A stretch of 8,280 bases of DNA from Eubacterium sp. (lineage in GTDB: Bacteria; Bacillota; Clostridia; Lachnospirales; CAG-274): positions 1 to 8,280 of the forward strand of contig JAJBVU010000339.1 of NCBI GenBank assembly GCA_020859645.1, written 5' to 3'. Positions 1 through 6,050 of the stretch are shown in pieces. Numbering within the stretch: position 1 is the first letter of the stretch; the number at the start of each line of letters is the position of its first letter. Made by a program: the position numbers and the translations under genes. The notes beneath the pieces are model-generated. The model worked only from the letters and a program-made list of their open reading frames with translations, did no database searches and was not told the origin of the DNA.

Positions 1-30
1 ATATACATATATACACAAATATGCTCTTCG

Positions 31-53
31 CCTGAACCGCTGTCGGAATCAGG
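31..53. other. small imperfect hairpin near the left edge
   Basis: CCTGA (31-35) pairs with TCAGG (49-53), and inside it CCG (37-39) pairs with CGG (44-46) around a CTGT loop, with one-base and two-base internal bulges. No T-run follows on either strand, so it is not a convincing terminator. It lies just beyond the terminator of the leftward operon. It could belong to the control region of a gene outside the window, or be chance. Confidence 0.25.
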
Positions 54-90
54 ATAAACACAGTTTGTGAATTATAACATATTCATCTGC

Positions 91-136
91 AAAAAAAACA
101 ACAGCCGTCTTATTTTTATAATAAGAAGCGGCTGTT
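91..136 (-). terminator. strong intrinsic terminator of the leftward four-gene operon
   Basis: AACAGCCG (100-107) pairs with CGGCTGTT (129-136), and TCTTATT (108-114) continues the stem with AATAAGA (120-126). A two-base bulge (127-128) and a five-base loop (115-119) complete the hairpin. On the minus strand the stem is followed by eight T residues (complement of the A-run at 91-98), as expected of a Rho-independent terminator. It lies about 50 bases past the glycohydrolase stop codon and closes the operon. Confidence 0.9.
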
Positions 137-188
137 ATTCACAATTATAATAAAAGCTTTTTTATTTTCGGCAGTGAACCGTAAATTT

Positions 189-995
189 TTAACACTGCCG
201 CCCAATGCATTCCCTAAATTCCTTCAAAACCTTAAGCAGCGGTTCGGGCAGGCGTTTATAACATTCTTCCTTAAGCTCATCCGGAACGCCGTAAAACCCT
301 TCGGCAATACTCCCTGCAATAGCAGTCAGAGTATCACAGTCGCCGCCTAGAGAAACTGCAGTACGTATAACGTCCTCAAAGCTTTCTCCCTCCAGAAAAG
401 CCGTTATTGCTTCGGGAACCGTTTCCATACAGGTCTCTACGTGATAATAATCCGGTCTTATTTCGTCACAGGTTCTGTTAAGGTTATAGCCGAACTCCTT
501 TTGAATGTAATCCTTTATTTCCGCCTTGCTTTTGCCCGTTCTTGCCAAAAAAATCGCTGAGGCTGCGGCTTCAGCCCCTTTAATGCCCTCCGGGTGATTG
601 TGTGTAACCAAGGCAGAAAGCCTTGCGGCGTGTCTTACGGAATTAATGTCATTATAAAGCCATGCCGTTGAAGAAACACGCATCGCAGAGCCGTTTCCAT
701 AGCTGTTATAGGCGTTAAGCCAAGGGGTATTAAGCCACAGACGAAATCTTCCTCCGTACCCTGCGTCGGGGAACATCTTACCGAAGCTTCTCATATTATC
801 CGCAAGGCTTTTCAATATAACCTCGTCGGTATCATCCGCCTTTGCTTCAAGAAAAGCCTTGCCTACGGCTATTGTCATGACGCTGTCATCGGTAAAGGTT
901 GAATTCTTTGAAAACAAGGGGAAATCCTTGCTTTTATTGCCCATATCAAATTCATAGGGACTGCCTATAATATCGCCTAAAATCGCTCCTACCAT
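189..995 (-). CDS. ADP-ribosylglycohydrolase family protein (DraG/ARH-like)
   Basis: A 268-residue cytosolic protein of the ADP-ribosylglycohydrolase fold, the all-helical two-metal (Mg/Mn) family that includes DraG and ARH1/ARH3. These enzymes remove ADP-ribose from proteins or cleave related ADP-ribose conjugates; the substrate here is unknown. The N-terminal GAILGDIIGSPYE segment (residues 3-15) is typical. The first metal-binding triad is T35-D36-D37 in FTDDSVMT, and the second is D219, D221 and T222 in GGDCDT, so both halves of the dinuclear site are intact. The length is normal for bacterial members and no transmembrane or signal segment is seen. The ATG start (995-993) overlaps the end of the VWA gene by 7 bases, which suggests translational coupling; a purine-rich GGCGGAG lies just upstream. 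It is the last gene of the operon, followed by a strong terminator. Family assignment is firm; the reaction is inferred from the family. Confidence 0.93.
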   Translation of the reverse strand: MVGAILGDIIGSPYEFDMGNKSKDFPLFSKNSTFTDDSVMTIAVGKAFLEAKADDTDEVILKSLADNMRSFGKMFPDAGYGGRFRLWLNTPWLNAYNSYGNGSAMRVSSTAWLYNDINSVRHAARLSALVTHNHPEGIKGAEAAASAIFLARTGKSKAEIKDYIQKEFGYNLNRTCDEIRPDYYHVETCMETVPEAITAFLEGESFEDVIRTAVSLGGDCDTLTAIAGSIAEGFYGVPDELKEECYKRLPEPLLKVLKEFRECIGRQC

Positions 996-1636
996 TTTCT
1001 CCGCCCTCTCTTTTTATAGTCATCGTCAATTCTGCTTTTCCAGTCTGCCGAAAGAGGCTCCTTACATCTTCTCACAAAGCTTACGGCTTCCCCTATAACC
1101 TCATAGTTAAGGGCGGTTCCGGCTTCGTCGCAGTTATAATTTGCCGCCATAGACTCGTCTATGCCGAATCTTCTTGCTTCGGCAGCTGCGTCAATGTTTG
1201 CTCCCAGGAATATAAACTCCCAGCCGTAACGTGTCTTTTGGCGTTCAATCATTTTACGAACCTTGTCATAGGTATAACGGCGGCTTGAGTTTTCCATTCC
1301 GTCTGTTGTAATTACAAAAAGTGTTTTTTCGGGTACGTCCTCTTTGCGTGCATATTTGTGAATGTTTCCTATGTGGTGAATTGCGCCGCCTACTGAGTCA
1401 AGAAGGGCAGTGCACCCACGCACATAATATTCCCTGTCTGTAAGTTTCGGTACATCACCGATAGGAATACGGTCGTGAATAACCTTTGAAGTATCGTCAA
1501 ACAGCACTGTTGAAACAAGGGCTTCCCCCGGTTCTCTGCACTGTTTTTCGATCATTGAGTTAAAACCGCCGATTGTGTCCTTTTCAAGCCCTGCCATAGA
1601 TCCGCTTCTGTCTAAGATAAAAATAAGTTCTGTCAT
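989..1636 (-). CDS. stand-alone VWA-domain protein with complete MIDAS
   Basis: A 215-residue protein that is almost entirely one von Willebrand factor A domain, starting directly with the first beta strand (TELIFILDRSGSM). The metal-ion-dependent adhesion site is complete: D9-x-S11-x-S13, T76 in RGCTALLD, and D112 in ITTDGMEN. Such VWA proteins bind a divalent metal and usually mediate protein-protein contacts. No signal peptide or membrane helix is visible, so it should act in the cytosol. The C-terminus is basic (KKRGRRKW). A strong AGGAGG (1650-1645) sits 8 bases before the ATG. The stop codon overlaps the start of the glycohydrolase gene, so the two are probably made together, perhaps as partners. 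Relatives occur in bacterial stress-response clusters of the TerY type, but no TerD-like gene is visible here. The exact role is unknown. Confidence 0.9.
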   Translation of the reverse strand: MTELIFILDRSGSMAGLEKDTIGGFNSMIEKQCREPGEALVSTVLFDDTSKVIHDRIPIGDVPKLTDREYYVRGCTALLDSVGGAIHHIGNIHKYARKEDVPEKTLFVITTDGMENSSRRYTYDKVRKMIERQKTRYGWEFIFLGANIDAAAEARRFGIDESMAANYNCDEAGTALNYEVIGEAVSFVRRCKEPLSADWKSRIDDDYKKRGRRKW

Positions 1637-1644
1637 TTTGAATT

Positions 1645-1650
1645 CCTCCT
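1645..1650 (-). promoter_or_regulatory. strong ribosome binding site of the VWA gene
   Basis: AGGAGG (complement of CCTCCT) lies 8 bases before the VWA ATG. It is a consensus Shine-Dalgarno site and suggests independent, efficient translation of the VWA/glycohydrolase pair despite the 102-base gap after the macro gene. Confidence 0.85.
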
Positions 1651-1680
1651 GTTTGTAAGTTAATTGTTTACTGTGATTTC

Positions 1681-1686
1681 ATTATA
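1681..1686 (-). promoter_or_regulatory. possible internal -10 element before the VWA gene
   Basis: A perfect TATAAT occurs on the minus strand about 45 bases before the VWA start. No recognisable -35 hexamer sits 16-18 bases upstream. The -10 lies inside a TGTGA/TCACA dyad (1672-1692), which could mark a regulator site. The call rests mainly on the hexamer and its location after a hairpin, so it is weak. Confidence 0.3.
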
Positions 1687-1700
1687 CTCACAACAGAAGG

Positions 1701-1731
1701 TTAAAAGGTCGCACGGCAGGCGACTTTTTAA
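1701..1731. terminator. hairpin between macro and VWA genes, possible weak terminator
   Basis: TTAAAAGGTCGC (1701-1712) and GCGACTTTTTAA (1720-1731) form a 12-position stem around a seven-base loop. Read as minus-strand RNA, the core GUCGC/GCGAC pairs perfectly, with one A/C mismatch next to it, then A-rich and U-rich flanks. It starts only about 8 bases after the macro stop codon. The U-run is short (four), so read-through into the VWA gene is likely. It could be a partial terminator or an RNA-processing/stabilising hairpin that sets different levels for the two halves of the operon. Confidence 0.55.
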
Positions 1732-1738
1732 AAAAATT

Positions 1739-2785
1739 TTATGCGCCGATCAGCGGCTGGTCAAAGGCAAAAAGCACCTCATTCAGTTCAAAAAGATTAT
1801 AGTTTTTGTTTAAAAGAAAATACTCCACAATTACGTCAAACTTACTGCTGTGCGAAAGAGCGAACCCCGCCCGGCTTATAAAGTCCTTAGCTTCGTCTAA
1901 ATTAAGCTCAAGGGCAAAGGCAAACGCCAGAGCCGTAGGTTTTGAGGGTTTATAGTCGGGGTTGTTTCGTATTTTCGAAAAAAGCTTTCTGTCAACATTG
2001 GCTTTTTTATATATTTCGGAGTCCTTCTTTCCCGTTTTGTCAATAAGCTTAAGAAGGGTTTCGGAAAAGCCTGCGTCCAATTTATCAAGAAGCCTTCCCC
2101 ATTCGCCTATACTTTCGGGAGCCGCCGAAGGGGCGGACATACATTGCTCCGGTGCTTCAACAGCAAAAGCCGCCTTATTAAGCCGATGTGCAAGCTTCCG
2201 CCGTTCCCTGAGAATACTTGCTTCCGACGGCAAGCCGTATTCGTCAAGCTTTTTTATGTCAACATAATTTTCATCTATATAGCTGCTGACGGACTTAAAA
2301 AGCTTCTCCGAAAGTTCAAAGGCTCTTTTGTCAAAGACAGTCAAATATATCTGCATTTCGTTTTCCAAAAGGAAAGAGCTTATTTCTTTTACGGCAATTT
2401 GAAGAGCCAACGCTTTGGGAAAACCGTAATTCCCGGCGGCAATCAAAGGAAAGGCTATTGACTCACACTTATATTCCTTCGCCAAAGCCAAAGACTCTCT
2501 GTAGCAGGAAGTCAAAAGCTTTTCTTCGCCTCTGCCGCCCCCTTCCCAAATGGGAGCCGCTGTATGTATTACATATTTTGCCTTTAAGTTAAAGCCGGGG
2601 GTTATAACTGCTTCGCCTAAGCCGATTGCTCCGATTTTTTGACGTGCGTCAAGAAGCTTACGTCCGGCTTTTTTGTGTATTGCGCTGTCAACTCCGGAAC
2701 CGATTACGGGGTTTGGGCTTGCGGTGTTTACTACAGCGTCTGTCTGCATATTTACAATATCGTTTCTTACAATTTCAAAAGGCAT
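1739..2785 (-). CDS. macro-domain protein with C-terminal HTH-like helical region
   Basis: A 348-residue protein counted from the ATG at 2785. Residues about 1-160 are a macro domain, a fold that binds ADP-ribose and often hydrolyses O-acetyl-ADP-ribose or ADP-ribosylated proteins. Visible motifs are DAVVN with N20, the loop GSGVDSAIH with D33, VIHTAAPIW, and the phosphate loop GNYGFP (118-123). The usual VNAAN motif reads VNTAS, so the second Asn is Ser23. A polar linker (about 165-230) leads to a helical C-terminal region (about 235-348). The part reading IYKKANVDRKLFSKIRN resembles the helix-turn-helix of XRE-type proteins, followed by further helices ending FDQPLIGA. This suggests nucleic-acid or protein binding, but that is inference. 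An in-frame GTG at 2791 lies inside the Shine-Dalgarno stretch, whereas ATG 2785 is well spaced, so ATG was chosen. It follows the EFR1 gene by 27 bases and probably shares its promoter. Confidence 0.9.
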   Translation of the reverse strand: MPFEIVRNDIVNMQTDAVVNTASPNPVIGSGVDSAIHKKAGRKLLDARQKIGAIGLGEAVITPGFNLKAKYVIHTAAPIWEGGGRGEEKLLTSCYRESLALAKEYKCESIAFPLIAAGNYGFPKALALQIAVKEISSFLLENEMQIYLTVFDKRAFELSEKLFKSVSSYIDENYVDIKKLDEYGLPSEASILRERRKLAHRLNKAAFAVEAPEQCMSAPSAAPESIGEWGRLLDKLDAGFSETLLKLIDKTGKKDSEIYKKANVDRKLFSKIRNNPDYKPSKPTALAFAFALELNLDEAKDFISRAGFALSHSSKFDVIVEYFLLNKNYNLFELNEVLFAFDQPLIGA

Positions 2786-2791
2786 AGACAC

Positions 2792-2799
2792 CCTCCCTT
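2792..2799 (-). promoter_or_regulatory. ribosome binding site that decides the macro-gene start
   Basis: AAGGGAGG on the minus strand ends 6 bases before ATG 2785 and directly abuts the upstream in-frame GTG at 2791. Only the ATG has usable spacing, so the shorter 348-residue product is preferred over the 350-residue one. Confidence 0.75.
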
Positions 2800-2812
2800 A
2801 AACCAACTTTGA

Positions 2813-3580
2813 TCAAATGAAAAGCTCGTTGTTTTTTCTTTCGGAACAGACTAATTTAAGAGCCAAAGCTATAGCGGAAACTGCCGCCTTGTTCGCCTTT
2901 CTTGCAGACTGAGGACACACTGATATACATCTCATGCAGTGAATACATTTTTCGCTGTCTGCACTCTTTAAGTCATCTCTGCTGATTGCCTGTGAGGGGC
3001 ATTTTTCTGCACATAAGCCGCAGCCTGTACACTTGCTGTCCGCTTTGGGAACAAGCCCTCCCTTTCCGCTTTTTTTATAGGGGCGGTTTCCCCGTATTTT
3101 TAAATCGTCATTACGGTCAACGCCATTTTTAATTTTTTCTGAAATTTTTTCGGCAAAGCCCTGTAATTCTGCTTCGTCCTTGCTGTCGGGTCTGCCTGCG
3201 GCATATTGGCGGACAATTGAATGCTCCGCTATTGCGGCGACAGCGGGAATTACTTTAAAGCCGCTTTTTTCCGCAATATCCTTTAATTCAACAAGCGTGT
3301 CGTCATAGTCACGGTTTCCGTAAACGCAGACCAAAACGCAAAGGGCGCTGTTTCCCTTAATTTGCGAAAGTCTCTCAGCCGCAGGAGCAGGCACTCTTCC
3401 ACCGTAAGAGGGAACCGCAATAACCGCTAAATCGCCGCTTTCCGAATTAAGGGCTGAAAAGTCACATTTTGAGTCGGTTAAATCAATTCTGTTTATGTCA
3501 TTTCCTAATTTTGCCGTTAAAATATCCGCCGCTTTCCGGGTTCCCCCTGTGGGGCTGAAAACAATCTGATTTATTTTCAT
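2813..3580 (-). CDS. EFR1-type flavodoxin-like/ferredoxin fusion protein
   Basis: A 255-residue cytosolic electron-transfer protein. Residues about 1-155 resemble a flavodoxin fold: SPTGGT (9-14) matches the FMN-phosphate loop and PSYGGRVPAPA (57-67) is characteristic of this group. Residues about 180-226 carry two [4Fe-4S] binding motifs of the bacterial ferredoxin type: C184-x2-C187-x2-C190-x3-C194-P and C212-x2-C215-x2-C218-x3-C222-P. The linkage of a flavodoxin-like half to a two-cluster ferredoxin matches the EFR1 family common in Clostridia; partners and substrates are not known to me. The ATG at 3580 has GAGGAG (3594-3589) upstream. It is the first gene of the leftward operon, read from a near-consensus promoter. 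Whether it works with the ADP-ribose genes or only shares the transcript cannot be told from sequence. Confidence 0.92.
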   Translation of the reverse strand: MKINQIVFSPTGGTRKAADILTAKLGNDINRIDLTDSKCDFSALNSESGDLAVIAVPSYGGRVPAPAAERLSQIKGNSALCVLVCVYGNRDYDDTLVELKDIAEKSGFKVIPAVAAIAEHSIVRQYAAGRPDSKDEAELQGFAEKISEKIKNGVDRNDDLKIRGNRPYKKSGKGGLVPKADSKCTGCGLCAEKCPSQAISRDDLKSADSEKCIHCMRCISVCPQSARKANKAAVSAIALALKLVCSERKNNELFI

Positions 3581-3615
3581 ATTCTTTTCTCCTCTTTTTG
3601 TTTAGATTTATAACA

Positions 3616-3644
3616 ATTATAACAGCAATTAAGGAAAATTTCAA
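3616..3644 (-). promoter_or_regulatory. sigma-A-type promoter of the leftward operon
   Basis: On the minus strand TTGAAA (3644-3639), a 17-base spacer and TATAAT (3621-3616), with TGT just before the -10 as an extended element. This is near consensus. It lies about 36 bases before the EFR1 start and points away from the ftsH promoter, with the two -35 elements about 30 bases apart. Confidence 0.85.
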
Positions 3645-3676
3645 CATCTGCAGCGATCTCTTTTTTAAACTCGTGC

Positions 3677-3704
3677 TTGCATTTTCTGTGAAGTATGATA
3701 TAAT
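3677..3704 (+). promoter_or_regulatory. sigma-A-type promoter of ftsH
   Basis: TTGCAT (3677-3682), a 16-base spacer and TATAAT (3699-3704) with the extended TGA directly before it. Transcription should begin around 3711 and give a short leader of roughly 38 bases. No CtsR-like or CIRCE-like operator is visible near it. Confidence 0.8.
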
Positions 3705-3733
3705 TATATAGTTATAATAGGAAAAGAATATTT

Positions 3734-3740
3734 AAGGAGG
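3734..3740 (+). promoter_or_regulatory. ribosome binding site that fixes the TTG start of ftsH
   Basis: AAGGAGG ends 8 bases before the TTG at 3749. No in-frame ATG lies near this site: the ATG at 3756 is out of frame, and the next in-frame ATG (codon 19) falls inside the first membrane segment. TTG is therefore the well-supported start. Confidence 0.85.
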
Positions 3741-3748
3741 ATATTTTT

Positions 3749-5605
3749 TTGAAAAATGATACAATAAAGGCACTGATAATATACGGTGTCATTTTTATAA
3801 TAATGCTCCTGTTTATAAGCTATTCGGGCTTTAACGGCTCCGGCGTTTCGGATTTGGCAAAATCCTACAGCTATTCGGATCTTATAGGCGACCTTGAAAG
3901 CGGCAGTATATCCTCTGTCAGCATCCGTCAAGACAGCCAGACAACGGACACAGGTGAAGCTACCGTTGTTAAAGACAATGAGGCTATTACCATAGAGCTG
4001 GTCAGCGTTTCGGCTTTTATGAACACATTAAACGACATATTGGCTGAGGGCGAAGCCGATTTCACCGTTACAACTCTTTCTCCCGACAAAAGCGCAGCTG
4101 TTTTAAGCTACATCTTCCCCATAATTTTGGTGGTAATAGGCATAGTCGCCGTAACCATGATTATGTCCCAGTCTCAGGGCGGCGGAAAAATGATGAACTT
4201 CGGCAGAAGCAAGGCTAAGCTTTTTGACTCAACCACAAAAAAGGTTACATTCAGCGATGTAGCAGGTCTTGATGAAGAAAAACAGGATCTTGAAGAAATA
4301 GTTGACTTTTTGAAAGCACCTAAAAAATTTACGGATATAGGTGCAAGAATACCCAAGGGGGTTCTTTTAGTAGGCCCTCCCGGAACAGGCAAAACCCTTC
4401 TTGCTAAGGCAATTGCCGGAGAAGCAGGGGTTCCCTTCTTTTCGATTTCCGGTTCGGACTTTGTGGAAATGTTTGTAGGCGTCGGCGCTTCGAGAGTTCG
4501 TGACCTTTTCGAACAGGCTAAGAAAAATTCACCATGTCTTGTTTTTATCGATGAGATTGATGCAGTAGGCAGACGGAGAGGAGCAGGCTTAGGGGGCGGT
4601 CACGATGAAAGAGAGCAGACCCTTAATCAGCTTTTGGTGGAAATGGACGGCTTCGGCGCAAACGAGGGCATTATAATTGTCGCCGCAACAAACCGCCCCG
4701 ACATATTAGACCCGGCGCTTTTAAGACCCGGGCGTTTTGACAGACAGACTGTTGTAAACACTCCCGACCTTAAGGGCAGAGAGGATATTTTAAAGGTTCA
4801 CTCAAGAAACAAAAAAATTCATCCTTCCGTTGACCTTAAAACAGTGGCTAAAACCACTCCCGGCTTTACGGGCGCCGACCTTGAAAACCTTCTTAATGAA
4901 GCGGCTCTTCTTGCGGCACGCCAAAACAAAAAGGCTTTCGATATGGATGACATTAACAAAGCCTACATAAAGGTAGGCGTAGGTGTTGAGAAAAAATCAA
5001 GAGTTATTAATGAGAAGGAAAGAAAGATCACAGCTTATCACGAATCCGGTCACGCAATCATAAACGAGGTTCTGCCCAATTTAGACCCGGTTCATTTGGT
5101 TTCGATTATTCCCACAGGCAGAGCAGGGGGTTATACAATGCCCCTGCCCAGTGATAAAATGTATCATACCAAATCATTTATCATTGACGAAATTACATCA
5201 TTTTTCGGCGGCAGAGCGGCTGAAGAGCTTATTTTCGGAGACATAACAACCGGGGCTTCAAACGATATAGAGCGTGCAACGGAGCTTGCCAGAAATATGG
5301 TTGTTAAATACGGTATGAGCAGTAATTTGGGGCCTGTCCGCTACGGAGACGATGATAACCAGGTATTTTTGGGCAAGGATATAGGGCACACAATGAATTA
5401 CAGTGAAAACTATGCACAAAAGATAGACACTGAAATTCAAAGCATTATTACCGAATGCTATAATAATGCAAAGAAAATTTTGACCGATAATATGGAACTT
5501 CTTCATAAATCCGCAGAGCTTTTAATGGAAAAGGAAAAGATTTCCGGCGATGAGCTTCGCATACTTGTTGAAGAATACGGTCAAAACTCCGACAAAGCAG
5601 AATAA
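3749..5605 (+). CDS. ftsH: ATP-dependent zinc metalloprotease FtsH
   Basis: A 618-residue membrane AAA+ protease that forms hexamers, unfolds membrane and cytosolic proteins with ATP and degrades them. A first transmembrane helix (about 8-25), an extracytoplasmic domain of about 90 residues and a second helix (about 119-139) precede the cytosolic part. The AAA module has Walker A GPPGTGKT (209-216), Walker B LVFIDEID (264-271), and the second region of homology AATNRPDILDP (312-322) with the arginine fingers in LLRPGRFDR (R326, R329). The peptidase has the zinc motif H431-E-S-G-H435 and the third ligand D506 in ASNDIERAT. All key residues are present and the length is normal. It starts at TTG, chosen on its Shine-Dalgarno site. 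It has its own promoter, divergent from the EFR1 operon, and is followed after 30 bases by a small membrane-protein gene. Confidence 0.98.
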   Translation: MKNDTIKALIIYGVIFIIMLLFISYSGFNGSGVSDLAKSYSYSDLIGDLESGSISSVSIRQDSQTTDTGEATVVKDNEAITIELVSVSAFMNTLNDILAEGEADFTVTTLSPDKSAAVLSYIFPIILVVIGIVAVTMIMSQSQGGGKMMNFGRSKAKLFDSTTKKVTFSDVAGLDEEKQDLEEIVDFLKAPKKFTDIGARIPKGVLLVGPPGTGKTLLAKAIAGEAGVPFFSISGSDFVEMFVGVGASRVRDLFEQAKKNSPCLVFIDEIDAVGRRRGAGLGGGHDEREQTLNQLLVEMDGFGANEGIIIVAATNRPDILDPALLRPGRFDRQTVVNTPDLKGREDILKVHSRNKKIHPSVDLKTVAKTTPGFTGADLENLLNEAALLAARQNKKAFDMDDINKAYIKVGVGVEKKSRVINEKERKITAYHESGHAIINEVLPNLDPVHLVSIIPTGRAGGYTMPLPSDKMYHTKSFIIDEITSFFGGRAAEELIFGDITTGASNDIERATELARNMVVKYGMSSNLGPVRYGDDDNQVFLGKDIGHTMNYSENYAQKIDTEIQSIITECYNNAKKILTDNMELLHKSAELLMEKEKISGDELRILVEEYGQNSDKAE

Positions 5606-5635
5606 GACCTAAAAGCCGCAAAGGGAGAACCCTAT

Positions 5636-5974
5636 ATGAGAAAAAAATCAGCAAAACCGGCAAAGCTCATTACTGTCATTTGTATGATTTATTCTTACTT
5701 TATTATGATAGTTTCGCTTATAAAAAGCTTACAATTTTCTGTACGTCATTATGATATGTTATATAGCCTTGCTCAAGAAATTAATAGAGTGTATTGGTAT
5801 GTTATTTTTACAAGTAATTCGATTTATTTGGCAAGTACTATTGTACTCATACCTATCATTATGTTTTTATATTTTGTATCAGGCAATAAATTTAAAATAT
5901 GGAAATTGCTTTTGTTTTTAATCCCCGAAATATTAAATCTGCACTTTCTTTGGGGATGGATAATGAGTGTATAA
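5636..5974 (+). CDS. small three-helix membrane protein of unknown function
   Basis: I do not recognise a family for this 112-residue protein. It begins with a basic stretch (MRKKSAKPAK), then has hydrophobic segments at about 11-31, 61-82 and 88-108, so it is very likely an integral membrane protein with its N-terminus inside. It is rich in Ile, Leu, Phe and Tyr and ends in LWGWIMSV. AGGGAG (5622-5627) lies 8 bases before the ATG. It starts 30 bases after the ftsH stop and has no clear promoter of its own, so it is probably co-transcribed with ftsH. The gene is visibly more AT-rich than ftsH, with codon choices unlike its neighbour, which hints at separate ancestry or weak expression. A role as an FtsH substrate or modulator is possible but only inferred from position. 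Confidence 0.75.
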   Translation: MRKKSAKPAKLITVICMIYSYFIMIVSLIKSLQFSVRHYDMLYSLAQEINRVYWYVIFTSNSIYLASTIVLIPIIMFLYFVSGNKFKIWKLLLFLIPEILNLHFLWGWIMSV

Positions 5975-6003
5975 CAGCTTTTATTTTCCCTTTAGAAACT
6001 AAG

Positions 6004-6033
6004 AAAAGCCGCCTTTAACCGGGCGGCTCTTTT
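6004..6033. terminator. bidirectional intrinsic terminator between convergent units
   Basis: AGCCGCC (6007-6013) pairs with GGCGGCT (6022-6028) around an eight-base loop, flanked by AAAA on the left and TTTT on the right. On the plus strand it ends the ftsH/membrane-protein unit. On the minus strand it gives a T-run 18 bases after the solute-binding protein stop. Both convergent transcripts probably use it. Confidence 0.88.
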
Positions 6034-6050
6034 AATATAAAAATATTTTA

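Noticed and set aside
1..20. AT-alternating sequence at the left edge as a repeat or origin-like element
   Set aside because: Too short and simple; no DnaA-box-like or iterated motifs accompany it.
71..76. Minus-strand TATAAT left of the operon terminator
   Set aside because: No plausible -35 at 16-18 bases (the region is the terminator T-run), and no gene is visible before the window edge.
1962..2461. Plus-strand open frames opposite the macro gene
   Set aside because: They lie wholly antisense to a well-supported gene and show low-complexity, Ser/Arg-rich translations without domains.
189..2785. A DarTG-like or other classical toxin-antitoxin pair
   Set aside because: A macro domain is present, but no DarT-like or other ADP-ribosyltransferase toxin is encoded in the operon or elsewhere in the window.
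5258..5663. Minus-strand open frames opposite the 3' end of ftsH
   Set aside because: They are shadows of ftsH coding sequence with no recognisable domain and no good ribosome binding site.
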